From Oscillospiraceae bacterium (GTDB lineage: Bacteria > Bacillota > Clostridia > Oscillospirales > Ruminococcaceae): DNA of 32,119 nt. How positions within the stretch are numbered: the stretch's first letter is position 1; each line of letters opens with the position of its first letter. Below, in pieces: positions 24,566 to 32,119 of this stretch. A program made the translations under genes and the position numbers. The notes beneath the pieces are model-generated. The model was not told the DNA's origin. It ran no database searches and saw only the letters and a program-made list of their open reading frames with translations. The stretch lies in NCBI GenBank assembly GCA_020024475.1, contig JAHHTS010000025.1, forward strand, positions 1 to 32,119, in the 5' to 3' direction.

Positions 24566-25321
24566 ATGAGCATAACAAAAACACTTAGGCTAAGCGCCAA
24601 TCATTTAAAGCTTATTGCAATCATTGCGATGACCTTAGACCATATTGCTGATTTATTGTATCCGGGGTTTCCGAATATAATGTATCCTAATATTCTTCAT
24701 ATTATTGGAAGATTAACTGCTCCGATTATGTTTTTCTTTATCTGTGAAGGTTTCTATTATACAAAAAGTGTTAAGAAGTATATCACACGATTGTTTATGT
24801 TTGCATTCATATCGCATTTCGCATATTGCTTTGCATTTGGCATTAACTATATACCGTTTATTGAGGGAAAAATATTTAACCAAACAAGTATTATGTGGAC
24901 GCTGGCATGGGCAGTTGTAGCACTATATGTTGTATATGGTAAGCCACAATTAGCTCAATGGCAAAAAACAATATTTGTAATACTAATTTGTCTTTTAACA
25001 TTCAGTGCAGACTTTAGCTGCATTGCTGTTATGGCAATTATGTTTATGTATGATAACAGGGGAAATTTAAATAAGCAAATGATGAGCATGGAATTATGGA
25101 TTGTTCTTTATAGCTTGATTTCTTATTTGTTTGTATCTAAAACATATGGGATTATCGTTTTATTCTCTATATTATCTTATCCAATACTTAAGAATTATTC
25201 TGGGGAAAAAGGAAAATCTACTTGGATGAAATGGTTTTTTTATTGGTACTATCCATTACATTTGATTGTGATAGGTTTACTTAGAATTGCAATGTATGGA
25301 AATGCATCATTATTATTTTAA
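24566..25321 (+). CDS. TraX-family membrane protein
   Basis: A 251-residue protein with about seven to eight membrane helices. LKLIAIIAMTLDHIADLLYPG with IGRLTAPIMFFFICEGFYYT is the typical opening of the TraX family (PF05857), and FFYWYYPLHLIVIGLLR its typical end. In the F plasmid, TraX acetylates the pilin N-terminus. Chromosomal homologues in Bacillota are a distant branch of membrane acyltransferase-like proteins with unknown acceptors. AGAGGA lies 7 bases before the ATG at 24566; a TTG at 24542 is in frame but has no ribosome binding site. It has its own promoter and no obvious partner, and conjugation genes are absent. A role in surface acylation is possible given the envelope genes nearby, but this is inference. 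Confidence 0.88.
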   Translation: MSITKTLRLSANHLKLIAIIAMTLDHIADLLYPGFPNIMYPNILHIIGRLTAPIMFFFICEGFYYTKSVKKYITRLFMFAFISHFAYCFAFGINYIPFIEGKIFNQTSIMWTLAWAVVALYVVYGKPQLAQWQKTIFVILICLLTFSADFSCIAVMAIMFMYDNRGNLNKQMMSMELWIVLYSLISYLFVSKTYGIIVLFSILSYPILKNYSGEKGKSTWMKWFFYWYYPLHLIVIGLLRIAMYGNASLLF

Positions 25322-25433
25322 GCAAGTTCTTATTTTACAGCTATAATTTATAAAAGTAATTAAATAATTATAATAAAATAAAAGTATATATTCTAAGCTT
25401 GTCCTGTTTATTTTAATTTATAATATAATCTTA

Positions 25434-25462
25434 TTGACAAAGCTTATTAGTAAATATATATT
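25434..25462 (+). promoter_or_regulatory. Consensus promoter of the PIG-L/GT2-GtrA/NAGPA operon
   Basis: TTGACA (25434-25439), a 17-base spacer and TATATT (25457-25462), about 90 bases before the first start codon. Confidence 0.8.
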
Positions 25463-25551
25463 AAATGATATATAAATATCTATTTTGTTTGTACCGTATT
25501 GTTTATAAAATATAAAAATCATATATCTATTTATGAATTATAGGGGTAATT

Positions 25552-27003
25552 ATGAATAATAAATTTTTGAAAATAATTGCTTTAACAGCTTTATTTATAT
25601 TTTCATTTTCGAAATCAGCTTGTGCACTAGATGCTGAAAAAATAAAAGTTGATATAAAGACTGAAAATTTTAAAAATTCAACAAATATATATGATAATAA
25701 TCAGTCTTCTTATTCAATTGGGGAAAGCTATCCAACTATAACAATAAAAAGTGATTACGGAATGAGCAGTCTTTATATTGAGTTTGATAACATACCACAA
25801 AAATGGATTTTGGAAGATATAGATACTGGTAGTATTGTAGAATGTGGTAAGAATAGTTTTTTGCATGAATTTGTGGATTTAGAAAATATTTTGGGACATA
25901 TACCTAGAAATATTAAATTAAGCTTTGCAGATAACACATCAATATCAGAAGTGCATGCTTTTTCGTCTGGTGAAGTACCAAATTGGGTACAAATTTGGGA
26001 TCCCCCATGTGAACAAGCAGATTTAATGGTTGTATCTACTCATTCTGATGATGAACAATTATTTTTTGCAGGAGTACTACCATATTATGCAATAGAACGA
26101 AATTTACAAGTACAAGTTGTTTACACTGTACAACACTTTGAAGCATATAATGTACAAGATCATAAAAGACCTCACGAACAATTAGATGGTTTATGGAAAG
26201 TTGGCATAACAAATTATCCTATTATATCTGAATTTCCAGATTTATATGCTGAATCTAAAAATCCCAAAACGGCTCTTAGTCAAGCTAAAAACGCATATGA
26301 AAATTATGGAATAAGTTATAATCAATTTGTTGAGTACTTCACAGAGTGTATAAGAAGATGCAAACCATTAGTAGTCGTTACACATGATCTTAATGGTGAG
26401 TATGGTCATGGGGTACATACACTAACAGCTTGTGCAATTACTGATGCCATTGAATGCAGTAACAATCCAAATAGTTTTCCAAAAAGTTTAGAAAAATATG
26501 GTCAATGGCAGGTACAAAAAACATACTTACATTTATATCAAGAGAACAAAATAGTAATGGATTTTGATAAGCCATTAGAAAGTTTAAATGGAAAAACTGC
26601 ATTTCAAGTTACACAGGAAGGTTTTCAATGTCATAAAAGTCAACACTGGACATGGTTTTACGATTGGCTTTATGGAAAAAATGGTAAAGGAATAACTAAT
26701 TCTACACAGATAAAAAGTTATTCGCCTTGCAACTATGGACTTTATCAAACATCAGTAGGAAATGATGTATATGGCGGAGATTTTTTTGAAAATGTAAAAA
26801 CTTATGAACAGCAAAACATCGAAGCTGAACAAAAGAAAAAAATACAAGAGGAACAACAAAAATTAAAAGAAGAATTATTGATTGAAAATGAAAATTTAAA
26901 AAAGCATAAACAAAAAATAATATTATTTATAATTTGTTCTATTGCTATATTTGCTTCTTTTATATATTTTATAATTCGAAAATATATAAATAAAAAATAT
27001 TAA
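25552..27003 (+). CDS. Exported, membrane-anchored PIG-L-family deacetylase
   Basis: A 483-residue protein. Residues 1-26 look like a signal peptide. Residues about 30-145 form a beta-rich domain, then a PIG-L/LmbE domain (about 155-335) has THSDDE (His164, Asp166, Asp167, Glu168; the zinc and catalytic motif, usually HPDDE) and HGVH (286-289). A Glu/Lys/Gln-rich coiled coil covers about 417-455, and a membrane helix about 456-475. PIG-L enzymes remove N-acetyl groups from GlcNAc-type sugars; most are cytoplasmic, while this one should act outside the cell, tethered at its C-terminus. AGGGG precedes the ATG. It is first in an operon with a lipid-sugar synthase/flippase and a phosphodiester glycosidase, so a surface glycan is the likely substrate (inference). 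Confidence 0.85.
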   Translation: MNNKFLKIIALTALFIFSFSKSACALDAEKIKVDIKTENFKNSTNIYDNNQSSYSIGESYPTITIKSDYGMSSLYIEFDNIPQKWILEDIDTGSIVECGKNSFLHEFVDLENILGHIPRNIKLSFADNTSISEVHAFSSGEVPNWVQIWDPPCEQADLMVVSTHSDDEQLFFAGVLPYYAIERNLQVQVVYTVQHFEAYNVQDHKRPHEQLDGLWKVGITNYPIISEFPDLYAESKNPKTALSQAKNAYENYGISYNQFVEYFTECIRRCKPLVVVTHDLNGEYGHGVHTLTACAITDAIECSNNPNSFPKSLEKYGQWQVQKTYLHLYQENKIVMDFDKPLESLNGKTAFQVTQEGFQCHKSQHWTWFYDWLYGKNGKGITNSTQIKSYSPCNYGLYQTSVGNDVYGGDFFENVKTYEQQNIEAEQKKKIQEEQQKLKEELLIENENLKKHKQKIILFIICSIAIFASFIYFIIRKYINKKY

Positions 27004-27023
27004 ATTTTACGAGGAAATAGTAT

Positions 27024-28088
27024 ATGGAAAATGTTGTAGTAATAATTCCCGCATATAAACCCGACGATAAATTACTTTTTACATTGAAAGATTTATTGGA
27101 TATTGGCTTTAAAGATATTATAGTTGTAAATGATGGTAGTGGACCAGAATTTGATAAAATTTTTGATAAAGTGAAAGAAATCTATGGATGCACTTTATTG
27201 CATCATGAAATAAATAAAGGTAAAGGTGCTGCACTTAAAACGGCAATAGGATTTGTATTAGAAAATAGAAGTAATTGTGCTGGAGTTGTAACTGCAGATG
27301 CAGACGGGCAGCATTTAACTAAAGACATTCTGCGCACATCTGAAAAAATGAAAGAAAGTGAAAAAATTGTTTTAGGTGTGAGAGATTTTTCTTCTTCAAA
27401 TGTTCCTTTCAGAAGTAAATTAGGAAATTTAATTACAATAGGTGTTTTTAGAATATTCTTAGGAACAAAAATAAGTGATACTCAAACTGGGTTACGTGCA
27501 TTTCCTATAAATATTCTTCCTGAGATTATAAAAATTGATGGAGAAAGATATGAATACGAAACTAATATATTAGTTTTTATGAGTAAAAATAAAATACCAT
27601 TTGAAGAAGTAAAAATAAACACGGTTTATATTGATGAAAATAATTCTTCACATTTTCATGTGGTAAAAGACAGTATAAGAATATACTCATTAATAATTAA
27701 ATATATATTCAGCTCTGTAATAGCAAGTATTGTTGATGAAACGGCATTTTTTGTTTTTCAGAATATTTTCTATACAGTTACAAGCATATTCTTAATTCCA
27801 ACGACTTTTATATCAGCTATTTTAGCCAGATTGATATCATCTTTGGTGAATTTTTTCATAAATGCTAGGGTGGTTTTTCATGGGGTTGCTAATAAGAAAA
27901 CAATAGCTAGATACTATATATTAGTTATTTGTCAAGTTTTAGTTTCAGCAGCTTTAGTTTTCACTACGGAGTATATTTTCAATATAAAATCACCATTATT
28001 ATCAACATTCACAAAAATAATTATAGATATAATATTATTTTTCTTTAGTTTTAGAATTCAGCACAAATGGGTTTTTAACGAAAACTAA
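27024..28088 (+). CDS. GT2 glycosyltransferase fused to a GtrA-family flippase domain
   Basis: A 354-residue fusion. Residues 1-215 are a family-2 glycosyltransferase of the dolichol-phosphate-mannose-synthase type: VVIIPAYKP, VVNDGSG, the metal-binding TADADGQH (Asp91, Asp93) and SDTQTGLRAF (151-160). Residues about 224-352 are a GtrA domain (PF04138) with four membrane helices and the ARLISSLVNFFINARVVF signature. GT2 enzymes of this kind put a sugar on undecaprenyl phosphate, and GtrA proteins move it across the membrane. The fusion therefore combines what CsbB and GtcA/YngA do separately in Bacillus and Listeria. It follows the PIG-L gene by 20 bases, with GAGGAAA upstream. The third partner, a YfhO-type transferase, is encoded at 452-2746. 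Confidence 0.92.
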   Translation: MENVVVIIPAYKPDDKLLFTLKDLLDIGFKDIIVVNDGSGPEFDKIFDKVKEIYGCTLLHHEINKGKGAALKTAIGFVLENRSNCAGVVTADADGQHLTKDILRTSEKMKESEKIVLGVRDFSSSNVPFRSKLGNLITIGVFRIFLGTKISDTQTGLRAFPINILPEIIKIDGERYEYETNILVFMSKNKIPFEEVKINTVYIDENNSSHFHVVKDSIRIYSLIIKYIFSSVIASIVDETAFFVFQNIFYTVTSIFLIPTTFISAILARLISSLVNFFINARVVFHGVANKKTIARYYILVICQVLVSAALVFTTEYIFNIKSPLLSTFTKIIIDIILFFFSFRIQHKWVFNEN

Positions 28089-28108
28089 CCTTATTCGGAG
28101 TATAAAAT

Positions 28109-29650
28109 ATGAATAAAAATAAATCAAAGTTCAAATTTTTTTATTTTATATATGTTGGTATTCTCATATTAATTGGAATTTCAACAATATTCTATATAAA
28201 AAATTTATTAGTAGAGCATGAAGAAAAACAACCAGATAGACAAGTAGAAAAAGCTATAATTGAATTAAAAAGTAAAGCAAAAGATAAAAGTTTTTGGGAA
28301 TTTTTTGAATGTAATAATATAGAAGAATTATCTTTTGAGGATAAAACAAATCTTAAAAATAAATATTTGGAATTGTATGAAAATGATTCTTTAAAATATA
28401 ATTGTGAAAAATCTTTATCAGAAGAAGATAAATTGGTTTATTATGTGGAGAATAATGGTTTTCCTTTGGCCAGAATAAATTTAAAAGCTACAAGTCCAAA
28501 CAAGGTAAAACTGATGGTGCTCAACATAAGAGATTGGGAAGTTGAGTCCATAGAGCCACTATTAAATAAAAAGGACTATAAGTTTATTGTACCTGCTAAT
28601 TTTTATGTTTTAGTAAATGGAAAAAATGTAGATGATAATGATAAGAAACTTCAAGGAAACAAGGTGGAATATACACTCCAAGGGCTTTATTTACCACCAG
28701 AACTAACAATTAAAGATAATGAAGGAAATTTAGGTGAGTACTTTTTTCAAAAAGATAAAATAATTGTAAATTTATATGATTATGAAATGGTTTTACCAGA
28801 AGGGTTAAATGTTGAGGTTAATGATGAGATAAATATTGGTGAAAAGCTTATTGATGGTAGAATAAAATATAAAATATGCCTTTTAGCAAAGCCAAAGATA
28901 AAAATATTAGATTACTTTGGCAATGAAATTTATTATGAAAAAGGAGAAAAACTTCCTATAAAATATATGACTATAAAAACACCATCGGATTACAAAGTTT
29001 ATGTAGATGAAAAAGAGGTTCCAAGTGAACTTTTTTCTAAAGGTGTCGACCCTGATTATCAAAGTTTTTCTAAATTCGTTCCGGATTTGCCACAAATTTG
29101 TACATATAAAATAGCTGTGTTAAATGAAAAATCAGCAATAAAAGTAATTGATAGTTTCGATAAAGTTATTGAACTTGAAGAAGAAAAACATGATTTCAAC
29201 TTTATCAACACTGTAGAGTGTTTATCAGAAATACCAAAGAAAGTAAGCGATGAGGTTGATGTTCTTCAAATAGCACAAAATTGGAGCCTTTTTATGAGTA
29301 AAGACTTGAGCTTCTCTAAATTGATAAATGATTTATTACCTGGTTCATATCAATATGAAGTTGCTAGAAAATATGCAAATGGTATAGATATTCAATTTAC
29401 AAGTGAGCATACATTAATGAATCCTACTTTTACAGACGAATTTATTAAAAATTTTACTTGGATATCCAATAACTGTTTTTCAGTAGATATCAGCTTTGTA
29501 AAACATATGAAGCTTAAAGGCGGAAGAGAGATAAAAGATTCTATGAATGATAGATTCTATTTTGTTTTATATGATGCTACTAATGATAATCAAGATAATC
29601 CTACATGGAAATTAGCAAGTATGAAGGAGATTATTGATAATGTCAAGTAA
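28109..29650 (+). CDS. Unrecognised membrane-anchored extracytoplasmic protein (TcaA/YvbJ-like layout)
   Basis: A 513-residue protein with a basic N-terminus, one membrane helix (residues about 10-31), then a long soluble region. Three similar beta-rich stretches can be seen, each with a pattern of (P/T)..(F/Y)-x-V-x-V-(N/D)-(G/E) and a later LLAKPKIKILD- or ELTIKDNEG-type strand, centred near residues 155-215, 225-285 and 290-350. The last 120 residues (ADDED by a WKLASM end) look like an NTF2/SnoaL-type domain. This arrangement resembles TcaA/YvbJ-type envelope proteins, but the zinc ribbon of that family is missing, and I do not claim membership. It lies 20 bases after the GT2-GtrA gene and overlaps the NAGPA gene by 11 bases, so it is part of the same envelope operon. 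Confidence 0.6.
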   Translation: MNKNKSKFKFFYFIYVGILILIGISTIFYIKNLLVEHEEKQPDRQVEKAIIELKSKAKDKSFWEFFECNNIEELSFEDKTNLKNKYLELYENDSLKYNCEKSLSEEDKLVYYVENNGFPLARINLKATSPNKVKLMVLNIRDWEVESIEPLLNKKDYKFIVPANFYVLVNGKNVDDNDKKLQGNKVEYTLQGLYLPPELTIKDNEGNLGEYFFQKDKIIVNLYDYEMVLPEGLNVEVNDEINIGEKLIDGRIKYKICLLAKPKIKILDYFGNEIYYEKGEKLPIKYMTIKTPSDYKVYVDEKEVPSELFSKGVDPDYQSFSKFVPDLPQICTYKIAVLNEKSAIKVIDSFDKVIELEEEKHDFNFINTVECLSEIPKKVSDEVDVLQIAQNWSLFMSKDLSFSKLINDLLPGSYQYEVARKYANGIDIQFTSEHTLMNPTFTDEFIKNFTWISNNCFSVDISFVKHMKLKGGREIKDSMNDRFYFVLYDATNDNQDNPTWKLASMKEIIDNVK

Positions 29651-30764
29651 TAAAAGCAGCACAAATAATAAAACTGAAAAAATAGTGTATGTTGCAGATA
29701 AATATAAGGTAGATGAAAGCGCTCTTAGTAAAGCTAAAAGAGTTATTGTTAGAATAGGAATAGTTTTAATTACTTTTTTAATTTCTGTTGTAATAACTTT
29801 GCTAATATCGTTAAAAATGATTTGTTCTAATAATTTTCCGTCGGCACAACAAATGTTTGTAACCACAATTTTAGAAACAGGACAACTTAAGTTTTTGGCT
29901 TCATGGTTTTTGTCACCAGAAGAAATTCAAAAAATAGTAGATTTTAATTCTATGCGAGAATTAGAGGCTAATGTTGATACTGATTTAATTCAAATCGGCA
30001 ACGACACTTCGACTGAAACTCAAGAAGATATAGAGATAGTAGAAGTAGCGGGGTCAACTTATACTGGAACAATGATGATTGTTAAAGATCCATCTCGTAT
30101 AAGTTTAGCTACTATTTATCCATGGAAAGAAAAAGGAGTTACTCTGGACAAATTGGTAAAAGATAATGGCGCTATAGCAGGAGTTAATGGCGGACTATAT
30201 GATTCTACAAATAACTCAGGAGGAAAACCATATGGTGTAATAGTTTCTAATGGTGAGATTCAAATGAACAAACCATTTGAGTTTACAGGATTAGTTTTAA
30301 TAGGCTTTACTGAAAATGATATATTGCAAATAATTGATATTTCAGGAATGAGTGCAAAAGATGTAGAAGAGCTTATTAAAGATAAAAAAATTAGAGATGC
30401 TGTGACATTCCAAGAAGAATCAAGTGATGTAAATAATCATTTTGTTCAGCTAATTATAAATAATGAAGCACGAGAAATGAATGGCAAGGGAAGTGGACTT
30501 AATCCACGTACAGCAATAGGACAAAGAGCAGATGGTTCGGTACTTTTGTTTGTAACTGATGGACGAGGTAAAAACGGACATCTTGGTGCTTCAAGTGGAG
30601 ATTTGATTTCGGTTATGCAAGAGTTTGGAGCGGTGAACGCTGCCAATCTCGATGGAGGTAGTTCATCTTGTATGTATTATAAAGATAAATACTTGATGAC
30701 AAGTGTAACTTTTTATTATTCTAATTCATCGTGGTATCTGCCTGCTGGATTTATAGTGAAATAA
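29640..30764 (+). CDS. Membrane-anchored phosphodiester glycosidase (NAGPA-domain protein)
   Basis: A 374-residue protein: cytoplasmic start of about 35 residues, a membrane helix (about 36-60), a linker, and an extracellular NAGPA domain (PF09992) over about 135-374. Its hallmarks are GVNGGLYD (181-188), GLNPRTAIGQ (286-295), FVTDGRG (304-310) and ANLDGGSSS (335-343). The human relative removes GlcNAc from a phosphodiester bond, and bacterial members act on exposed glycan phosphodiesters. The ATG at 29640 has AAGGAG 10 bases upstream inside the end of the preceding gene; a TTG at 29634 is too close. It is the last gene of the operon and is followed by a terminator. A teichoic-acid-like or phosphoglycan substrate is plausible. 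Confidence 0.88.
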   Translation: MSSNKSSTNNKTEKIVYVADKYKVDESALSKAKRVIVRIGIVLITFLISVVITLLISLKMICSNNFPSAQQMFVTTILETGQLKFLASWFLSPEEIQKIVDFNSMRELEANVDTDLIQIGNDTSTETQEDIEIVEVAGSTYTGTMMIVKDPSRISLATIYPWKEKGVTLDKLVKDNGAIAGVNGGLYDSTNNSGGKPYGVIVSNGEIQMNKPFEFTGLVLIGFTENDILQIIDISGMSAKDVEELIKDKKIRDAVTFQEESSDVNNHFVQLIINNEAREMNGKGSGLNPRTAIGQRADGSVLLFVTDGRGKNGHLGASSGDLISVMQEFGAVNAANLDGGSSSCMYYKDKYLMTSVTFYYSNSSWYLPAGFIVK

Positions 30765-30765
30765 A

Positions 30766-30818
30766 AAAATAAGTTCTTTAATCAGATTTATATATTCCGA
30801 TTAAAGAACTTATTTTAT
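30766..30818. terminator. Bidirectional terminator between convergent genes
   Basis: Perfect 18-base arms (30766-30783, AAAATAAGTTCTTTAATC, and 30799-30816) enclose a 15-base loop, with A/T tails on both sides. It ends the NAGPA operon on plus and the VOC gene on minus. Confidence 0.85.
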
Positions 30819-30846
30819 ATTGCTAAATTATTTTTAATAAGTTAGA

Positions 30847-31305
30847 TTAGTTATCGATTGATTCTATCCGCTCCAATATTATACCATCTGGGTCTTTGAA
30901 ATATATTGCTTTGCTTTTGCTGAAACCATAATTTCTAAAATCGAATTTTTGAGGTTCAGATAAGCATTCTACATCATTGATTAATAAATGTTTATAAGTT
31001 GCATCAATATCATTTACCATAAAGCAAATTTCAGAAATTGAAGTTTTATTAAGCATTGCAGCATCTTTTACTGTGCTATCATCCAAAAATTGCAATAATT
31101 CGATAGGTGGAGACATAATATCATCACTGCCATTCAAATAAGCAACACGAACTTTGCAATTTTTTTTTGCGAATAGCATGTCAGTTTCTTTGCCTTCCAT
31201 AAGCAATTCACCTTTTAAAGTAAGGCCTAATATATCTCGATAAAATTCAATAGATTTATCTATATTTGTAACAGTTAGACCAACGTGTAAAATGTTTTTT
31301 AACAT
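30847..31305 (-). CDS. VOC-superfamily (glyoxalase/bleomycin-resistance fold) protein
   Basis: A 152-residue protein made of two beta-alpha-beta-beta-beta modules. Hallmarks are HVGLTVTNIDKSIEFYRDILGL at the start (metal-ligand position His7) and YFKDPDGIILERIE at the end (metal-ligand Glu). ELLQF and ICFMVNDIDATY mark the module ends. It is likely a metal-dependent lyase, isomerase or dioxygenase-type enzyme; lactoylglutathione lyase-like annotations are usual, but the substrate cannot be read from the sequence. AAAGGAG lies before the ATG. It lies 21 bases downstream of the DUF2871 gene and is probably co-transcribed with it, opposite an HxlR-type regulator. This would suit an electrophile or aldehyde response (inference). 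Confidence 0.85.
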   Translation of the reverse strand: MLKNILHVGLTVTNIDKSIEFYRDILGLTLKGELLMEGKETDMLFAKKNCKVRVAYLNGSDDIMSPPIELLQFLDDSTVKDAAMLNKTSISEICFMVNDIDATYKHLLINDVECLSEPQKFDFRNYGFSKSKAIYFKDPDGIILERIESIDN

Positions 31306-31326
31306 TATATACTCCTTTACTAAAAC

Positions 31327-31752
31327 TTAATTATTAGATGTAGAAGAAATTAAAGTACGGAATAAGAAATATAGGCCAATTGAAAGAATAACATGGCCAA
31401 TACCAGCTAAGCCACCAATCATATGGTCATAAAAACTGCTAATTTGCATTTGAAATAATTGTGTAATACCCCTTATTACCATGAATAATAAAGACATAAA
31501 TAGCCCTAAATTATATGTTACTATAAATTTCTTAAAATATTTGCTTTTATCAACTGAGAATACTTTTACAAATATTGGCATTATCATAAATACAAGAGTA
31601 CCTAAAAATAATGCATGCGGATGAACATATTTTAGAGTTGAAACACCAGTGAAGTTAGTATAGTATGCAAATTCGTGGTGAAATAGCCCAGCAAATAGAC
31701 CAACTAACAAATATGTAATGGAGATATAATAAAGTGATTTCAAATTTTTCAT
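31327..31752 (-). CDS. DUF2871-family membrane protein
   Basis: A 141-residue protein with four membrane helices. YVHPHALFLGTLVFMIMP and the FHHEFAY segment place histidines in or near helices, and IRGITQLFQ follows; these features match the DUF2871 family of uncharacterised Bacillota membrane proteins. The start at 31752 is preferred because AGAGGA lies 9 bases upstream; an in-frame ATG at 31770 has no ribosome binding site. The His-rich helices could bind haem or metal, but no function is known. It shares a transcript with the VOC gene and is divergent from the HxlR gene. Confidence 0.8.
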   Translation of the reverse strand: MKNLKSLYYISITYLLVGLFAGLFHHEFAYYTNFTGVSTLKYVHPHALFLGTLVFMIMPIFVKVFSVDKSKYFKKFIVTYNLGLFMSLLFMVIRGITQLFQMQISSFYDHMIGGLAGIGHVILSIGLYFLFRTLISSTSNN

Positions 31753-31810
31753 AAAACTAAGTCCTCTCATAAAAATTTCATATCAATATAATAACATATT
31801 AATACATAAA

Positions 31811-31828
31811 AAAAAGTAGGCACTTTTT
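31811..31828. promoter_or_regulatory. Inverted repeat, candidate HxlR operator
   Basis: AAAAAGT and ACTTTTT arms flank AGGC in the divergent spacer between DUF2871 and the HxlR gene. HxlR-family regulators commonly bind such spacers and control both sides. Confidence 0.45.
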
Positions 31829-31904
31829 GGTATGTGATATAACTATCATTTATTTGAATTTTTGATAATTTTTTATTAAATTATTTATAATAGGAGAAAA
31901 TAAA

Positions 31905-32119
31905 ATGCCAGATAATAGAAAGAATAAAGTCAGCTGTGAAAATTATCGCTGTGAAATAGAAGTAACTTTAGAAATTTTAAGAGGTAAATGGAAATCTTTA
32001 ATTTTATGGAATTTATATTTACATGACACGATAAGATATAACGAATTTATAAGAATTATTCCTCAAATTACACAAAAGATGCTTACGCAACAATTAAGAG
32101 AATTAGAAAAATATAAACT
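31905..32119 (+). CDS. HxlR-family winged-helix regulator (5' part, runs off the window)
   Basis: The first 71 residues are visible and open to the end of the window. LEILRGKWKSLILWNL, then a recognition-helix region IPQITQKMLTQQLRELEKY, are the HxlR signature (PF01638). Cys11 and Cys16 lie just before the DNA-binding domain; Cys16 is at the position of the conserved redox cysteine of YodB/HypR-type members that sense quinones, aldehydes or disulfide stress. TAGGAG lies 8 bases before the ATG. It is divergent from the DUF2871-VOC pair and probably regulates it and itself. Confidence 0.9.
   Translation, partial: MPDNRKNKVSCENYRCEIEVTLEILRGKWKSLILWNLYLHDTIRYNEFIRIIPQITQKMLTQQLRELEKYK

Noticed and set aside
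24542..25321. Conjugative transfer region, suggested by the TraX homologue
   Set aside because: No relaxase, coupling protein or type IV secretion genes are present, and TraX-family genes are common on Bacillota chromosomes.
31862..31891. TTGATA-N18-TATAAT as the promoter of the HxlR gene
   Set aside because: The predicted transcription start (about 31898) would fall after the TAGGAG ribosome binding site, so the match is probably chance in AT-rich DNA.
1..32119. CRISPR arrays, rRNA genes and intact insertion sequences
   Set aside because: No spaced direct repeats, no rRNA-like sequence and no complete transposase gene were found; only the TnpB and TnpV relics remain.

Overview
The window is 32 kb of AT-rich DNA with closely spaced genes, strong AGGAGG-type ribosome binding sites, TTGACA/TATAAT promoters and U-tailed hairpin terminators. 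The gene content includes a 2-hydroxyacyl-CoA dehydratase activase, a small (p)ppGpp synthetase, CmpB- and DUF2871-type membrane proteins, and TnpB and TnpV relics. Together these point to an anaerobic low-GC Bacillota, of a clostridial or Negativicutes-like gut type. The species cannot be named from the sequence.

Layout. 1-52: last bases of a tRNA, probably tRNA-Asn, and its terminator. 452-9111 (+): a cell-envelope glycan locus. Two polytopic GT-C-type membrane proteins (YfhO family and PTPS-related family) come first. A second unit with its own promoter follows: an MBOAT O-acyltransferase, an FkbH-type HAD/acyltransferase, an acyl carrier protein and an SGNH-like membrane protein. This looks like a Dlt-style acylation machine in which the amino-acid-activating enzyme is replaced by FkbH, an enzyme class that loads glyceryl groups from 1,3-bisphosphoglycerate onto ACPs. 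It is the most promising undescribed system in the window. 9238-13445 (-): a tightly overlapping operon (YgbA-like Cys-rich protein, DUF454 protein, two ABC-exporter-fold subunits) behind a strong promoter with two palindromes resembling DtxR/IdeR iron boxes. 13666-15971 (-): an MTA/SAH deaminase and a nucleoside phosphorylase, together a purine/methylthio salvage route.

16397-22333 (+): a CmpB-type membrane protein, a 1416-residue two-headed dehydratase activase, and a RelQ-type alarmone synthetase. 22334-24540: a decayed mobile island with a frameshifted TnpB relic, a TnpV-like relic, a degenerate membrane-protein remnant on the minus strand, and one apparently intact 76-residue membrane protein. 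24566-25321 (+): a TraX-family membrane protein. 25552-30764 (+): a four-gene envelope operon from a good promoter: membrane-anchored extracellular PIG-L deacetylase, GT2-GtrA fusion, an unrecognised membrane-anchored beta-rich protein, and a NAGPA-type phosphodiester glycosidase. 30847-32119: a DUF2871 gene and a VOC (glyoxalase-fold) gene, divergent from an HxlR-family regulator that runs off the window.

How the parts may work together (inference): the GT2-GtrA fusion supplies a flipped lipid-phosphate sugar that YfhO-type enzymes could transfer outside the cell. The MBOAT/ACP/FkbH/SGNH set could decorate the same surface polymer with glyceryl or a related acyl group, and the PIG-L and NAGPA proteins could trim it. 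The window would then hold most of a surface-glycan modification programme in two transcription blocks about 20 kb apart.
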